From: Ohtaekwangia sp036568665
GTDB lineage: Bacteria; Bacteroidota; Bacteroidia; Cytophagales; Cyclobacteriaceae
Assembly: GCF_036568665.1 (NCBI RefSeq)
Contig: NZ_DATCSD010000005.1
Coordinates: 1 to 11,470, forward strand
Length of the DNA: 11,470 bases
Direction of reading: 5' to 3'
Shown piece after piece: positions 4,679 through 11,470 of this stretch (position 1 is the stretch's first letter; each line of letters begins with the position of its first letter). A program made the position numbers and the translations under genes. The notes beneath the pieces are model-generated. The model saw nothing but the letters and a program-made list of their open reading frames with translations, was not told the origin of the DNA and did no database searches.

Positions 4679-5881
4679 ATGAGTAAAAAGAAAGTCGTAT
4701 TAGCATTCAGCGGAGGTCTTGATACTTCCTACTGTGTAAAGTATTTAGGCGAAGAAAAAGGATATGAAATCCATACCATCACCGTAAACACCGGTGGCTT
4801 TGATGACAACGAGCTCAAAGAGATTGAAGCACGTGCTAAAAATCTGGGAGTTGCTTCGCATAAAACAGTAGATGAAACCAAGAACTACTACGACAAAGTT
4901 ATCCGTTATCTAATCTACGGAAATATACTCAAGAACAATACCTATCCGCTTAGCGTAAGTGCCGAGCGTATGTCGCAGGCGTTGGCGGTGGCTATATATG
5001 CAAAAGAATTGAAGGCCGATGCTGTTGCTCATGGCAGTACTGGAGCGGGTAACGACCAGGTTCGTTTCGATATGATCCTGAATATACTTGTGCCGGGTAT
5101 CGAGATCATTACACCTATACGCGAATTGAAATTATCGCGCGAAGAAGAAATTGCCTTTCTCAAATCCAAAGGAGTACAGATGAACTTTGAAAAAGCCATG
5201 TACTCCGTTAACAAAGGTATATGGGGAACATCCGTGGGAGGGAAGGAAACACTCAAGTCACTCGGGATGCTTCCGGAAGAAGCGTGGCCGACTCAGGTGA
5301 CAAAAACAGGAACTGAAACTGTAAAGCTCACCTTCGAAAAAGGAGAGCTTAAGAAAATAAATGACAAATCATTCTCTCATCCGGCCGATGCTATACAACA
5401 TTTGCAAAGTATAGCAGGTCCTTACGGTATAGGAAGAGATATACATGTAGGCGATACTATTATCGGTATAAAAGGCCGTGTAGGTTTCGAAGCTGCTGCG
5501 CCTATACTGGTATTGAAAGGCCATCATGCATTGGAGAAACACGTGCTCACCAAATGGCAGCTTAGCTGGAAAGATCAGCTTGCTCAATTCTATGGCAACT
5601 GGTTGCACGAAGGCCAGTACCTCGATCCTATCATGCGCGACATCGAGGCATTCCTCACCAACTCACAACAGAATGTAACAGGCGAAGTTTCTATACAACT
5701 ATATCCGTATCGTTACCAGGTACTGGGTATAGAATCAGCATACGATCTGATGTCGGCCAAGTTTGGTAAATATGGTGAAATGAATCTCGGCTGGACCGGT
5801 GATGATGTAAAAGGCTTCACAAAGATATTCGGTAATCAGACGGCTATATATCACCAGGTGAAAGAAGACGCGGGTAAATAG
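4679..5881 (+). CDS. argG: Argininosuccinate synthase
   Basis: This cytoplasmic enzyme joins citrulline and aspartate using ATP, giving argininosuccinate, AMP and pyrophosphate; it is the penultimate step of arginine synthesis. The 400-residue product has the ATP pyrophosphatase P-loop AFSGGLDTS at 9-17, the citrulline/aspartate site block AHGSTGAGNDQVRF at 117-130, and YGIGRDIHVGDTIIGIKGRVGFEAAAP across 249-275. Length is normal for the family, and the sequence resembles Bacteroidota ArgG more than E. coli ArgG. The start MSKKKVVLAFSGG is the family's usual N-terminus. A GGAG (4675-4678) directly abuts the ATG, too close to serve as a normal Shine-Dalgarno. It lies 156 nt after the GNAT gene and may have its own weak promoter. 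Confidence 0.97.
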   Translation: MSKKKVVLAFSGGLDTSYCVKYLGEEKGYEIHTITVNTGGFDDNELKEIEARAKNLGVASHKTVDETKNYYDKVIRYLIYGNILKNNTYPLSVSAERMSQALAVAIYAKELKADAVAHGSTGAGNDQVRFDMILNILVPGIEIITPIRELKLSREEEIAFLKSKGVQMNFEKAMYSVNKGIWGTSVGGKETLKSLGMLPEEAWPTQVTKTGTETVKLTFEKGELKKINDKSFSHPADAIQHLQSIAGPYGIGRDIHVGDTIIGIKGRVGFEAAAPILVLKGHHALEKHVLTKWQLSWKDQLAQFYGNWLHEGQYLDPIMRDIEAFLTNSQQNVTGEVSIQLYPYRYQVLGIESAYDLMSAKFGKYGEMNLGWTGDDVKGFTKIFGNQTAIYHQVKEDAGK

Positions 5882-5965
5882 CTTAAGGGTTAAAGTGGAA
5901 GGCGCTAAAGCTGAATATATACCCACAGAGCTTTCTACTTTAGACTTTATGCTTTAAGCTTAAAA
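5880..5965. repeat. Heptad-repeat hairpin between argG and argC
   Basis: The left arm (5885-5912) holds AAGGGTT and AAAGTGG type units. The right arm (5931-5965) holds five exact 7-nt steps beginning CTTT, CTTT, CTTT, CTTT and CTTA. The arms fold into a long imperfect hairpin: AGCTTAA (5880-5886) pairs with TTAAGCT (5954-5960), TAAAGT (5891-5896) with ACTTTA (5944-5949), and AAAGCT (5907-5912) with AGCTTT (5929-5934). The loop is about 16 nt and holds no gene. The arms closely resemble those around the four-helix-bundle gene. Confidence 0.7.
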
Positions 5966-5968
5966 TAT

Positions 5969-6949
5969 ATGGCGAATATAAAAATACGAATAGGTATAAT
6001 TGGTGGTGCAGGATATACCGGTGGTGAAACAATCCGGTTGTTGTTCAACCATCCTCAGGCGGAGCTGGTATATGTGCATAGTCGCAGTAATGCAGGCAAC
6101 CCGCTATATACCGCGCATCCTGATCTGCAAGGTGATACTGAACTGAAATTTACCGATACACTCCGGCAGGATGTAGATGTAATCTTTCTTTGTCTCGGAC
6201 ATGGAGAGAGTAAAAAATTTCTACAGGAGAATCCGATCGATGTAAAGGTCAGGATCATCGATTTAAGTCAGGACTTTCGCTTGGGTGAATCTGTGAATGG
6301 AAGATCATTTGTATATGGTTTACCAGAGCTGAACAAAGAAGCTATACTGAAAGCAGAAAATATAGCCAACCCCGGATGCTTTGCCACGGCTATACAACTT
6401 GGTTTATTACCCTTGGCGAAAGCTGGTGTATTGAAAGAAGTATTTGCTACCGGTATAACAGGCTCCACCGGTGCAGGACAAAAGCTGCAAGACACAACAC
6501 ACTTTACGTGGAGAGCGAATAATATATCTGCCTATAAAACACTCACGCATCAACACCTGAAAGAGATCAACCGCTCACTCAAACAATTACAGGCAGGGTT
6601 TAGCGAACCGATCAATTTTATACCCTGGCGTGGCGATTTCACGCGAGGTATATTTGTGAGCTCCTGTATCTCTACTGATAAATCTCTGGATGAAGTAAAG
6701 AAGCTGTATAAAGACTTCTACAAAGGTCATCCGTTTACGATCGTGACTGACGATACCGTAGATATGAAGCAGGTAGTAAACACTAACAAGTGCCTCATCG
6801 GTATAGAGAAGGAAGGCGATAAAATTGTAGTTCACTCTGCTATCGACAATTTATTGAAAGGTGCTTCCGGCCAGGCTGTTCAAAACATGAACCTGATCTT
6901 CGGTCTCGATGAAACTGTCGGTATCAAATTAAAAAGCATAGCTTTTTAG
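5969..6949 (+). CDS. argC: N-acyl-gamma-glutamyl-phosphate reductase
   Basis: This NADPH-dependent enzyme reduces N-acyl-glutamyl-5-phosphate to the semialdehyde. The 326-residue product has a Rossmann NADP motif GIIGGAGYTGGE at 9-20, the catalytic cysteine Cys137 in NPGCFAT, ITGSTGAG at 163-170 and the C-terminal LLKGASGQAVQNMN. The classical FTPHL-x-x-F-x-RGI motif of other ArgC proteins reads FIPWRGDFTRGI here (217-228), with Trp220 at the usual His position. From memory, Bacteroides ArgC has Tyr at this place, so the change seems to be a lineage trait rather than decay. The acyl group may be succinyl (see argF'). The ATG follows the argG hairpin by 3 nt. A 23-bp RNA stem enclosing another gene begins 47 nt after its stop. 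Confidence 0.95.
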   Translation: MANIKIRIGIIGGAGYTGGETIRLLFNHPQAELVYVHSRSNAGNPLYTAHPDLQGDTELKFTDTLRQDVDVIFLCLGHGESKKFLQENPIDVKVRIIDLSQDFRLGESVNGRSFVYGLPELNKEAILKAENIANPGCFATAIQLGLLPLAKAGVLKEVFATGITGSTGAGQKLQDTTHFTWRANNISAYKTLTHQHLKEINRSLKQLQAGFSEPINFIPWRGDFTRGIFVSSCISTDKSLDEVKKLYKDFYKGHPFTIVTDDTVDMKQVVNTNKCLIGIEKEGDKIVVHSAIDNLLKGASGQAVQNMNLIFGLDETVGIKLKSIAF

Positions 6950-6952
6950 CGT

Positions 6953-7017
6953 AAAACTAAAAGTGGAAAGTCGAAAGTGAGCTGGTATATATATTGAAAG
7001 TGGAAGTTGAAGGCCTG
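6953..7017. repeat. Degenerate 7-nt repeats upstream of the four-helix-bundle gene
   Basis: Four units at 6953-6980 (AAAACTA, then AAAGTGG and its variants AAAGTCG and AAAGTGA) are followed after an AT-rich gap by AAAGTGG (6997) and two more diverged units to 7017. The nonamer AAAGTGGAA occurs here twice (6960, 6997) and once in the argG-argC spacer (5892). Confidence 0.7.
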
Positions 7018-7434
7018 TTAATAAACCCGTTAAGTGTATGAAAGATTATAGAAAGTTAATTGTTTGGCAGAAGGCGCATAGGCTTGTACTTGCTGTATAT
7101 AAAGAGACATCTTCTTTCCCTAGAGAAGAAAAATATTTGTTGACCGATCAAATACGCAGAGCGTCCATGTCGGTGCCAACCAATATTGCTGAAGGCTGTG
7201 GTAAATTTACTCAAAAGGATTTTGCTAAATATTTGCAAGATGCTTTTGGATCAGCTCAAGAAGTAGAGTATTTGAATTTTCTGTCGCTCGAATTGGGATA
7301 TCAGAAAAGCAACGTCTACCAAAAGCTGGATAAAGATGTAAACGAGATTAAGGCGATGCTTATAGGCTTGCTTCAGAAAATAAGAAAAGATATCTGATAA
7401 TTAAACAACAAACGGGCTTTCAACTTTTTACTTT
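6997..7434 (+). other. IVS-like element: complementary stem enclosing a four-helix-bundle gene
   Basis: The 23 nt at 6997-7019 pair with 7411-7434 as RNA. Bases 7006-7019 with 7411-7424 give 14 consecutive pairs (12 Watson-Crick, 2 G-U). Nine more pairs (two G-U) extend the stem past one bulged T at 7426. The 391-nt loop contains the complete four-helix-bundle gene (7038-7397) and little else. The same protein family is carried by intervening sequences of bacterial 23S rRNA, which lie on a long stem cut by RNase III. Here the arrangement sits inside the arg mRNA. Whether it is cut or mobile is inference. Confidence 0.6.
7038..7397 (+). CDS. Four-helix-bundle protein of the 23S rRNA IVS (S23) family
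   Basis: The 119-residue product matches the family throughout: DYRKLIVWQKAHRLVLAVY at the start, FPREEKYLLTDQIRRASMSVPTNIAEG at 27-53, then KDFAKYLQDAFGSAQEVEYL and LELGY at 83-87, ending in a basic helix. Members are small all-helical proteins forming oligomeric bundles; many are encoded in 23S rRNA intervening sequences, and their function is unknown. It has no known role in arginine synthesis, yet lies in the operon between argC and argD, in the same direction, 88 nt after argC and 59 nt before argD. Complementary arms flank it closely, suggesting that it arrived as a unit with them. Length is normal and the frame is intact. Codon use is more A/T-rich than in the neighbouring enzymes, with frequent TTT, AAA and TTG, which is consistent with a separate origin. 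Confidence 0.9.
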   Translation: MKDYRKLIVWQKAHRLVLAVYKETSSFPREEKYLLTDQIRRASMSVPTNIAEGCGKFTQKDFAKYLQDAFGSAQEVEYLNFLSLELGYQKSNVYQKLDKDVNEIKAMLIGLLQKIRKDI

Positions 7435-7451
7435 AAACTTTCTGCTTATTT
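7417..7451. repeat. Degenerate 7-nt repeats upstream of argD (CTTTnnn, 5 units)
   Basis: Five exact 7-nt steps begin at 7417, 7424, 7431, 7438 and 7445. The first four start CTTT and the last CTTA, for example CTTTCAA and CTTTAAA. This is the same pattern and unit number as the right arm of the argG-argC hairpin (5931-5965). The tract ends 5 nt before the argD ATG, so it also forms the argD translation start region. Confidence 0.75.
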
Positions 7452-7456
7452 AAAGA

Positions 7457-8575
7457 ATGAAACTATTCGATGTATATCCGCTCTTCAATATAACACCTGC
7501 GAAAGCGCAAGGCTCGTGGCTTTGGGATGACAAAGGTGAGAAGTATCTCGACCTTTACGGAGGCCATGCAGTGATCTCCATTGGTCACTCACATCCACAT
7601 TATGTGAAGTCGTTGAACGATCAGCTTGGTAAGATCGCGTTCTATTCCAACAGCGTTCAGAATCCTATACAGGAGCGACTTGCAGAGAAACTCGGACAAC
7701 TCTCGGGCTATGAGTCGTATCAGTTGTTTCTCTGTAACTCGGGTGCGGAAGCCAATGAGAATGCGTTGAAGCTCGCATCGTTTGTAACCGGCAGAAAGAA
7801 AGTTATCGCTTTCAAAAAAGCATTTCACGGAAGAACATCCGGAGCTGTAGCGGCTACCGACAATCCTAAAATTGTAGCACCCTTCAATGCCGGTCATGAT
7901 ATAGTGTTTGTACCAATGAACGATGAAGCAGCCTTCAATGCTGTGCTGGATAGTACAGTGGCTGCCGTTATCATAGAAGGTATACAGGGAGTAGGAGGTA
8001 TACAATTACCAACGGATTCATTCCTGCAGTTTCTTGAGAGAAAATGCAAAGAGAACGGATCTATATTTATACTCGATGAGATCCAATGCGGTTATGGAAG
8101 AACCGGTAAGTTCTTCGCACATCAGCATGCCGGGGTAAAACCGCATGTGATCACAACAGCAAAAGGCATGGGCAACGGTTTCCCTATTGGCGGAGTACTC
8201 ATTCATCCTGATATAAAACCGTGGAGTGGTATGTTGGGTACAACGTTCGGGGGGAATTATCTCGCATCAGTAGCAGGACTCGCTGTGCTTGAAGTGATGG
8301 AGAAAGAAAATCTTATACAAAACGCTGCTGTGCAAGGCGATTACTGGATCTCAAAACTAAAAAAATACGGACTGAGTGATGTGCGCGGTCGCGGGTTGAT
8401 GATCGGTTTTGATCTGCCCGAAGAGAAGAAGACTGTACGCAATGATCTTTTGATGAAGCACAAGATATTTACCGGTGAAGCCAAGCCGAACACGATACGC
8501 TTGCTACCATCGCTGGCCTTAACAAAACAAGAAGCAGATATATTTCTAACCGCATTGACCGAAGAGCTGAAATGA
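7457..8575 (+). CDS. argD: N-acylornithine aminotransferase (class III, PLP)
   Basis: This enzyme converts N-acylglutamate semialdehyde to N-acylornithine using glutamate as amino donor. The 372-residue product is a fold-type I, class III aminotransferase: SGAEANENALKLA at 95-107 binds the cofactor phosphate, Asp207 in ILDEIQCGYGRTG contacts the pyridine nitrogen, and Lys236 in TTAKGMGNGFPIG should form the Schiff base. GTTFGGN at 261-267 is the second phosphate-contact motif. The N-terminus is short (MKLFDVYPLFNITPAKAQG), as in Bacteroidota ArgD. Acetyl or succinyl specificity cannot be read from the motifs. Its stop overlaps the argF' start by 4 nt (ATGA), implying translational coupling. 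It lies just downstream of the IVS-like element, so its translation region would depend on any processing there. Confidence 0.95.
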   Translation: MKLFDVYPLFNITPAKAQGSWLWDDKGEKYLDLYGGHAVISIGHSHPHYVKSLNDQLGKIAFYSNSVQNPIQERLAEKLGQLSGYESYQLFLCNSGAEANENALKLASFVTGRKKVIAFKKAFHGRTSGAVAATDNPKIVAPFNAGHDIVFVPMNDEAAFNAVLDSTVAAVIIEGIQGVGGIQLPTDSFLQFLERKCKENGSIFILDEIQCGYGRTGKFFAHQHAGVKPHVITTAKGMGNGFPIGGVLIHPDIKPWSGMLGTTFGGNYLASVAGLAVLEVMEKENLIQNAAVQGDYWISKLKKYGLSDVRGRGLMIGFDLPEEKKTVRNDLLMKHKIFTGEAKPNTIRLLPSLALTKQEADIFLTALTEELK

Positions 8576-9528
8576 AGAATTTTATTTCCGTGAATGATGT
8601 CCCCGACATCAATGGCCTCGTAGCAAAGGCGCTCGATTTTAAAGCAAACCCGCTGAAGAGCCAATCGATTGGTGCTAACAAACGCATCGGTTTGTTATTC
8701 CTTAATCCGAGTATGCGCACGCGTCTCAGCACGCAGATCGCAGCAGAAAATCTCGGCATGAAAGTAATCGTGTTCAATGTAGGGCAAGATGGCTGGGCAC
8801 TCGAGTTTGAAGATGAAGCCATCATGAGCGGTAACACGGTGGAACACGTGAAAGATGCAGCACCGATCATGGGTAAATATTTTGATGTGTTGGGCATACG
8901 CACCTTTCCATCACTGCAGAATAAAGTAGACGATTATAGCGAACTATATATTAACCAGTTTATCAAGTATGCCGGTATACCGGTGTTGAGCCTCGAGAGT
9001 GCTACGCTGCATCCGCTGCAAAGTCTTACCGATATAATAACGATACGCGAAACGTTTAAAGAAAAACGCAAGCCCAAAATTGTGTTAACATGGGCGCCAC
9101 ACGTAAAGGCATTGCCACAGTGTGTAGCGAATAGTTTTTCGCAATGGATCAACGCATGGGGTGAGTCTGATTTTGTGATCACGCATCCGGAAGATTACGA
9201 GCTCGATGAGAAATTTACCAAAGGTGCAACGATCGAACTCGATCAGCAGAAAGCATTGAAAGATGCCGACTTTGTATATGTAAAGAACTGGAGTACGTAT
9301 ACTGACTATGGAAGAATATACTGCAACGATCCGGTGTGGATGTTAACCAACGAGAAGTTACGGTTAACAAACAATGCGAAAGTAATGCACTGCCTTCCCG
9401 TTCGCAGAAATGTAGAACTCAGCGATGAGATTCTGGATGGAGCAAACAGCATTGTTACGCAACAGGCATCCAACCGTGTGTGGGCTGCGCAGACGGTGCT
9501 GCACGAACTGTTACAGAACAGTAAATAA
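8572..9528 (+). CDS. argF': N-succinylornithine (or N-acetylornithine) carbamoyltransferase
   Basis: This enzyme carbamoylates N-acylornithine, giving N-acylcitrulline, in place of ornithine carbamoyltransferase. The 318-residue product has the carbamoyl-phosphate motif SMRTR at 47-51, HPLQ at 147-150, LTWAPH at 172-177 and HCLPVRRN at 273-280. These variants match the Bacteroides SOTCase and Xanthomonas AOTCase class rather than true OTCase. Residue 90 (in SGNTVEHV) aligns by motif with Pro90 of the B. fragilis enzyme and Glu92 of the X. campestris enzyme, the position shown to set specificity. It is Val here, and replacing Glu92 with Val is reported to turn AOTCase into SOTCase. N-succinylornithine is therefore the likelier substrate. 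Start codon overlaps argD; argB follows after 17 nt. Confidence 0.93.
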   Translation: MKNFISVNDVPDINGLVAKALDFKANPLKSQSIGANKRIGLLFLNPSMRTRLSTQIAAENLGMKVIVFNVGQDGWALEFEDEAIMSGNTVEHVKDAAPIMGKYFDVLGIRTFPSLQNKVDDYSELYINQFIKYAGIPVLSLESATLHPLQSLTDIITIRETFKEKRKPKIVLTWAPHVKALPQCVANSFSQWINAWGESDFVITHPEDYELDEKFTKGATIELDQQKALKDADFVYVKNWSTYTDYGRIYCNDPVWMLTNEKLRLTNNAKVMHCLPVRRNVELSDEILDGANSIVTQQASNRVWAAQTVLHELLQNSK

Positions 9529-9545
9529 TAACGTTAACGAAAAGC

Positions 9546-10334
9546 ATGAGTAAACTTTTCATTATAAAGATCGGTGGCAACGTGCTGGATAATCCTGCGG
9601 CTCTCAGTGCATTTCTGAAAGATTTTGCCGCGATCAAAGAACCGAAGATCTTGATCCATGGTGGCGGCAAGATTGCCACGCGATTAGGAGATCAACTCGG
9701 TATTGAATCAAAGTATATCAACGGAAGAAGAATAACCGATGCACAAACGCTTGACGTGGTAACGATGGTATATGGCGGTCTGGTAAATAAACAGATCGTT
9801 GCTACCTTACAGACACTGGCGTGTAATGCCATGGGCGTAACCGGTGCTGATGGAAACCTGATCAAAGCTGTGAAGCGCCCTGTGAAAGATATAGACTATG
9901 GTTTTGTAGGCGATATAAAACAGGATAGTGTAAATACATCCCTGTTATCTTCTTTGCTCAATCAAAATATAGTGCCTGTCTTTGCGCCTCTGACGCATGC
10001 AGATGGCTCGATGCTGAATACCAATGCCGATACCATAGCATCGGTGCTGGCAGTAGCACTCAGTAAACAATTTGATGTGCGCCTCATCTTCTGCTTCGAG
10101 AAGAAAGGCGTGTTGATGGATGTAAATGATCAGAACTCGGTGATCACACATTTACCGCGCAAGCGTTATGACGAACTGCTTCCGCAAGGTGTATTTGCCG
10201 ATGGTATATTGCCTAAATTGGAGAATGCTTACGCGGCCATACAAACCGGTGTGAAAGAAGTATTGATAGGCGAAGCCAAAGACCTGTTAAAGAATACAGG
10301 GCCTGTAACAGAAGGAACATTGATAACTTTATAA
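9546..10334 (+). CDS. argB: N-acylglutamate kinase
   Basis: This kinase phosphorylates the gamma-carboxyl of N-acylglutamate using ATP. The 262-residue product belongs to the amino acid kinase family: Lys8 in IIKIGGN and the glycine-rich HGGGK at 38-42 bind phosphates, RRITDAQTLDVV at 61-72 forms the acylglutamate site, NTNADTIAS lies at 158-166, and Lys224 in GILPKLENA is the transition-state lysine. All key residues are present. It lacks the N-terminal helix typical of arginine-inhibited hexameric kinases, so feedback inhibition is less likely; regulation may rest on the operon leader. The ATG lies 17 nt after argF', in an evident operon. Confidence 0.95.
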   Translation: MSKLFIIKIGGNVLDNPAALSAFLKDFAAIKEPKILIHGGGKIATRLGDQLGIESKYINGRRITDAQTLDVVTMVYGGLVNKQIVATLQTLACNAMGVTGADGNLIKAVKRPVKDIDYGFVGDIKQDSVNTSLLSSLLNQNIVPVFAPLTHADGSMLNTNADTIASVLAVALSKQFDVRLIFCFEKKGVLMDVNDQNSVITHLPRKRYDELLPQGVFADGILPKLENAYAAIQTGVKEVLIGEAKDLLKNTGPVTEGTLITL

Positions 10335-10353
10335 GAGCTGCTGATAGTCGGGA

Positions 10354-10416
10354 AGAAGGTTGATACAGAGGGAGAAGGCTGATCTCGAAGCGAAAGCTTA
10401 CAGCTCGAAGCGGACT
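10354..10416. repeat. Short imperfect direct repeats in the argB-argE spacer
   Basis: AGAAGGTTGAT (10354-10364) recurs as AGAAGGCTGAT (10373-10383), and CTCGAAGCG occurs at 10384-10392 and 10404-10412. Units beginning GC at 10396, 10403 and 10410 are 7 nt apart. The 7-nt phase is much weaker than in the other spacers. No gene or terminator is seen in the 89-nt gap. Confidence 0.45.
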
Positions 10417-10423
10417 ATATATT

Positions 10424-11470
10424 ATGGATTCATCATTATACGAAAAAGCTACGAACCTGCTGATCAAACTCATTGCTGTTCCATCGTTCAGCAAAGAAGA
10501 AGATGAAGTAGCTTCGGTATTGGAAGAATTTTTTGAAAGAGAACGCGTTCACTCCTATCGCAAGGGTAACAACGTATGGGTAAAGAACCAATACTTCGAT
10601 CCGGCCAAACCAACTGTACTGCTGAATTCACATCACGATACTGTAAAACCCAACCCGCAGTATACACGCGATCCCTTTAAACCAGAAATCATCGATGGTA
10701 AACTATATGGCCTCGGCAGCAATGATGCCGGTGGACCCTTGGTATCCCTGATCGCTACCTTTCTGCATTACTATCCGCAGCAGAATTTAAAATATAACGT
10801 AATGCTGGCCGCTACTGCGGAAGAAGAAATATCCGGTACGGGCGGCATTGAAAGTATATGGTCATCATTACCACCCGTTGATTTTGCTATAGTAGGCGAG
10901 CCCACCTTGTGCCAGATGGCAACTGCTGAAAAAGGATTAATGGTGTTGGATTGTATCGCTCGCGGAAAGGCCGGACATGCTGCACGCGAAGAAGGTATCA
11001 ATGCTATATATGAAGCACTGCCCGACATTGAGTGGTTTAGTAATTATAGATTCCCGATCGTATCAAATACGTTAGGGCCGATCAAGATGACCGTAACGAT
11101 TATCAATGCCGGCAAACAACACAACGTAGTGCCTGCTGAATGTCACTATACGGTAGATGTTCGCGTAACCGATGCTTATAGTCTCGAAGAACTGTTGGAA
11201 GTAATCAGGAAGAACGTAAAGAGCGAAGTATCGCCTCGCTCCATGCGTATGCGACCGTCTGGTATAGCAGAAGAACATCCATTGGTGAAAGCTGCTATAA
11301 AATTAGGCATAGAACGCTATGGTTCGCCTACAACATCCGATCAGGCTTTGATACCGGCACCTTCCGTAAAGATGGGGCCTGGCGACTCAGCCCGATCGCA
11401 CACAGCCGATGAATTTATCTATGCCGATGAGATTAAGAAAGGTATAGATACTTATATCAAGGTACTCAAC
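10424..11470 (+). CDS. argE: M20 family N-acylcitrulline/N-acylornithine deacylase (cut by right edge)
   Basis: ATG 10424 opens 349 codons that run to the last base without a stop. This is close to full length for Bacteroidota ArgE, so only the extreme C-terminus is missing. It is a zinc-dependent M20 peptidase-fold hydrolase: His70 and Asp72 in SHHDTV, bridging Asp101 in GSNDAGGPL, catalytic Glu134 and metal Glu135 in TAEEEISG, Glu159 in VGEPT, and His326 in SHTADEF are the expected ligands. The GKAGHAA segment at 181-187 begins the dimerisation domain. In this pathway, with carbamoylation before deacylation, the substrate should be N-succinyl- or N-acetylcitrulline, releasing citrulline for ArgG. 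The gap to argB is 89 nt with short repeats and no terminator, so it is probably co-transcribed. argH would be expected next. Confidence 0.93.
   Translation, partial: MDSSLYEKATNLLIKLIAVPSFSKEEDEVASVLEEFFERERVHSYRKGNNVWVKNQYFDPAKPTVLLNSHHDTVKPNPQYTRDPFKPEIIDGKLYGLGSNDAGGPLVSLIATFLHYYPQQNLKYNVMLAATAEEEISGTGGIESIWSSLPPVDFAIVGEPTLCQMATAEKGLMVLDCIARGKAGHAAREEGINAIYEALPDIEWFSNYRFPIVSNTLGPIKMTVTIINAGKQHNVVPAECHYTVDVRVTDAYSLEELLEVIRKNVKSEVSPRSMRMRPSGIAEEHPLVKAAIKLGIERYGSPTTSDQALIPAPSVKMGPGDSARSHTADEFIYADEIKKGIDTYIKVLN

Noticed and set aside
1..11470. Frequent ATA isoleucine codons and TATA words in the enzyme genes
   Set aside because: It is noticeable in argC, argF' and argE, but could simply be the host's codon preference; without genome-wide counts it cannot be called unusual.

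Overview
The window looks like a chromosomal segment of a Bacteroidota bacterium, probably a Chitinophagales or Cytophagales type. The evidence is a PorP/SprF outer-membrane protein of type IX secretion, an N-terminal domain typical of large T9SS-secreted adhesins, Bacteroidota-type ArgG and ArgC proteins, a carbamoyltransferase of the N-succinyl/N-acetylornithine class, and several TAnnTTTG-type -7 promoter elements. The genus cannot be named from the sequence.

Layout. Positions 1-1021 (minus strand) are the 5' part of a secreted adhesin-like gene that runs off the left edge. It diverges from a PorP/SprF gene (1307-2350), which ends at a strong hairpin. A TRIC-type cation channel gene (2542-3147) follows. 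The 3148-3561 stretch has no large gene but holds two degenerate 7-nt repeat tracts, a terminator and a promoter. An Arg-rich 14-codon leader ORF (3562-3606) then leads into alternative hairpins that look like a transcription attenuator. From 3725 to the right edge runs an arginine biosynthesis operon: GNAT acyltransferase, argG, argC, a small four-helix-bundle gene, argD, argF' (transcarbamylase), argB, and argE (cut by the edge, lacking at least its stop codon). argH and carbamoyl-phosphate synthase are not in the window.

How the genes work together. The GNAT is the best candidate for the first step (N-acylglutamate synthesis), followed by ArgB, ArgC and ArgD to N-acylornithine. ArgF' carbamoylates the still-acylated ornithine, ArgE removes the acyl group from N-acylcitrulline, and ArgG starts the conversion of citrulline to arginine. 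Residue 90 of ArgF' is Val rather than Glu, which points to the N-succinyl route known from Bacteroides fragilis.

Most notable. (1) The operon leader has the parts of a classical ribosome-stalling attenuator with arginine as the sensed amino acid. (2) The four-helix-bundle gene lies in the loop of a 23-bp complementary stem inside the operon, like the intervening sequences of 23S rRNA that carry the same protein family. (3) Most of the longer intergenic spacers contain degenerate repeats with an exact 7-nt period, often as complementary arms.
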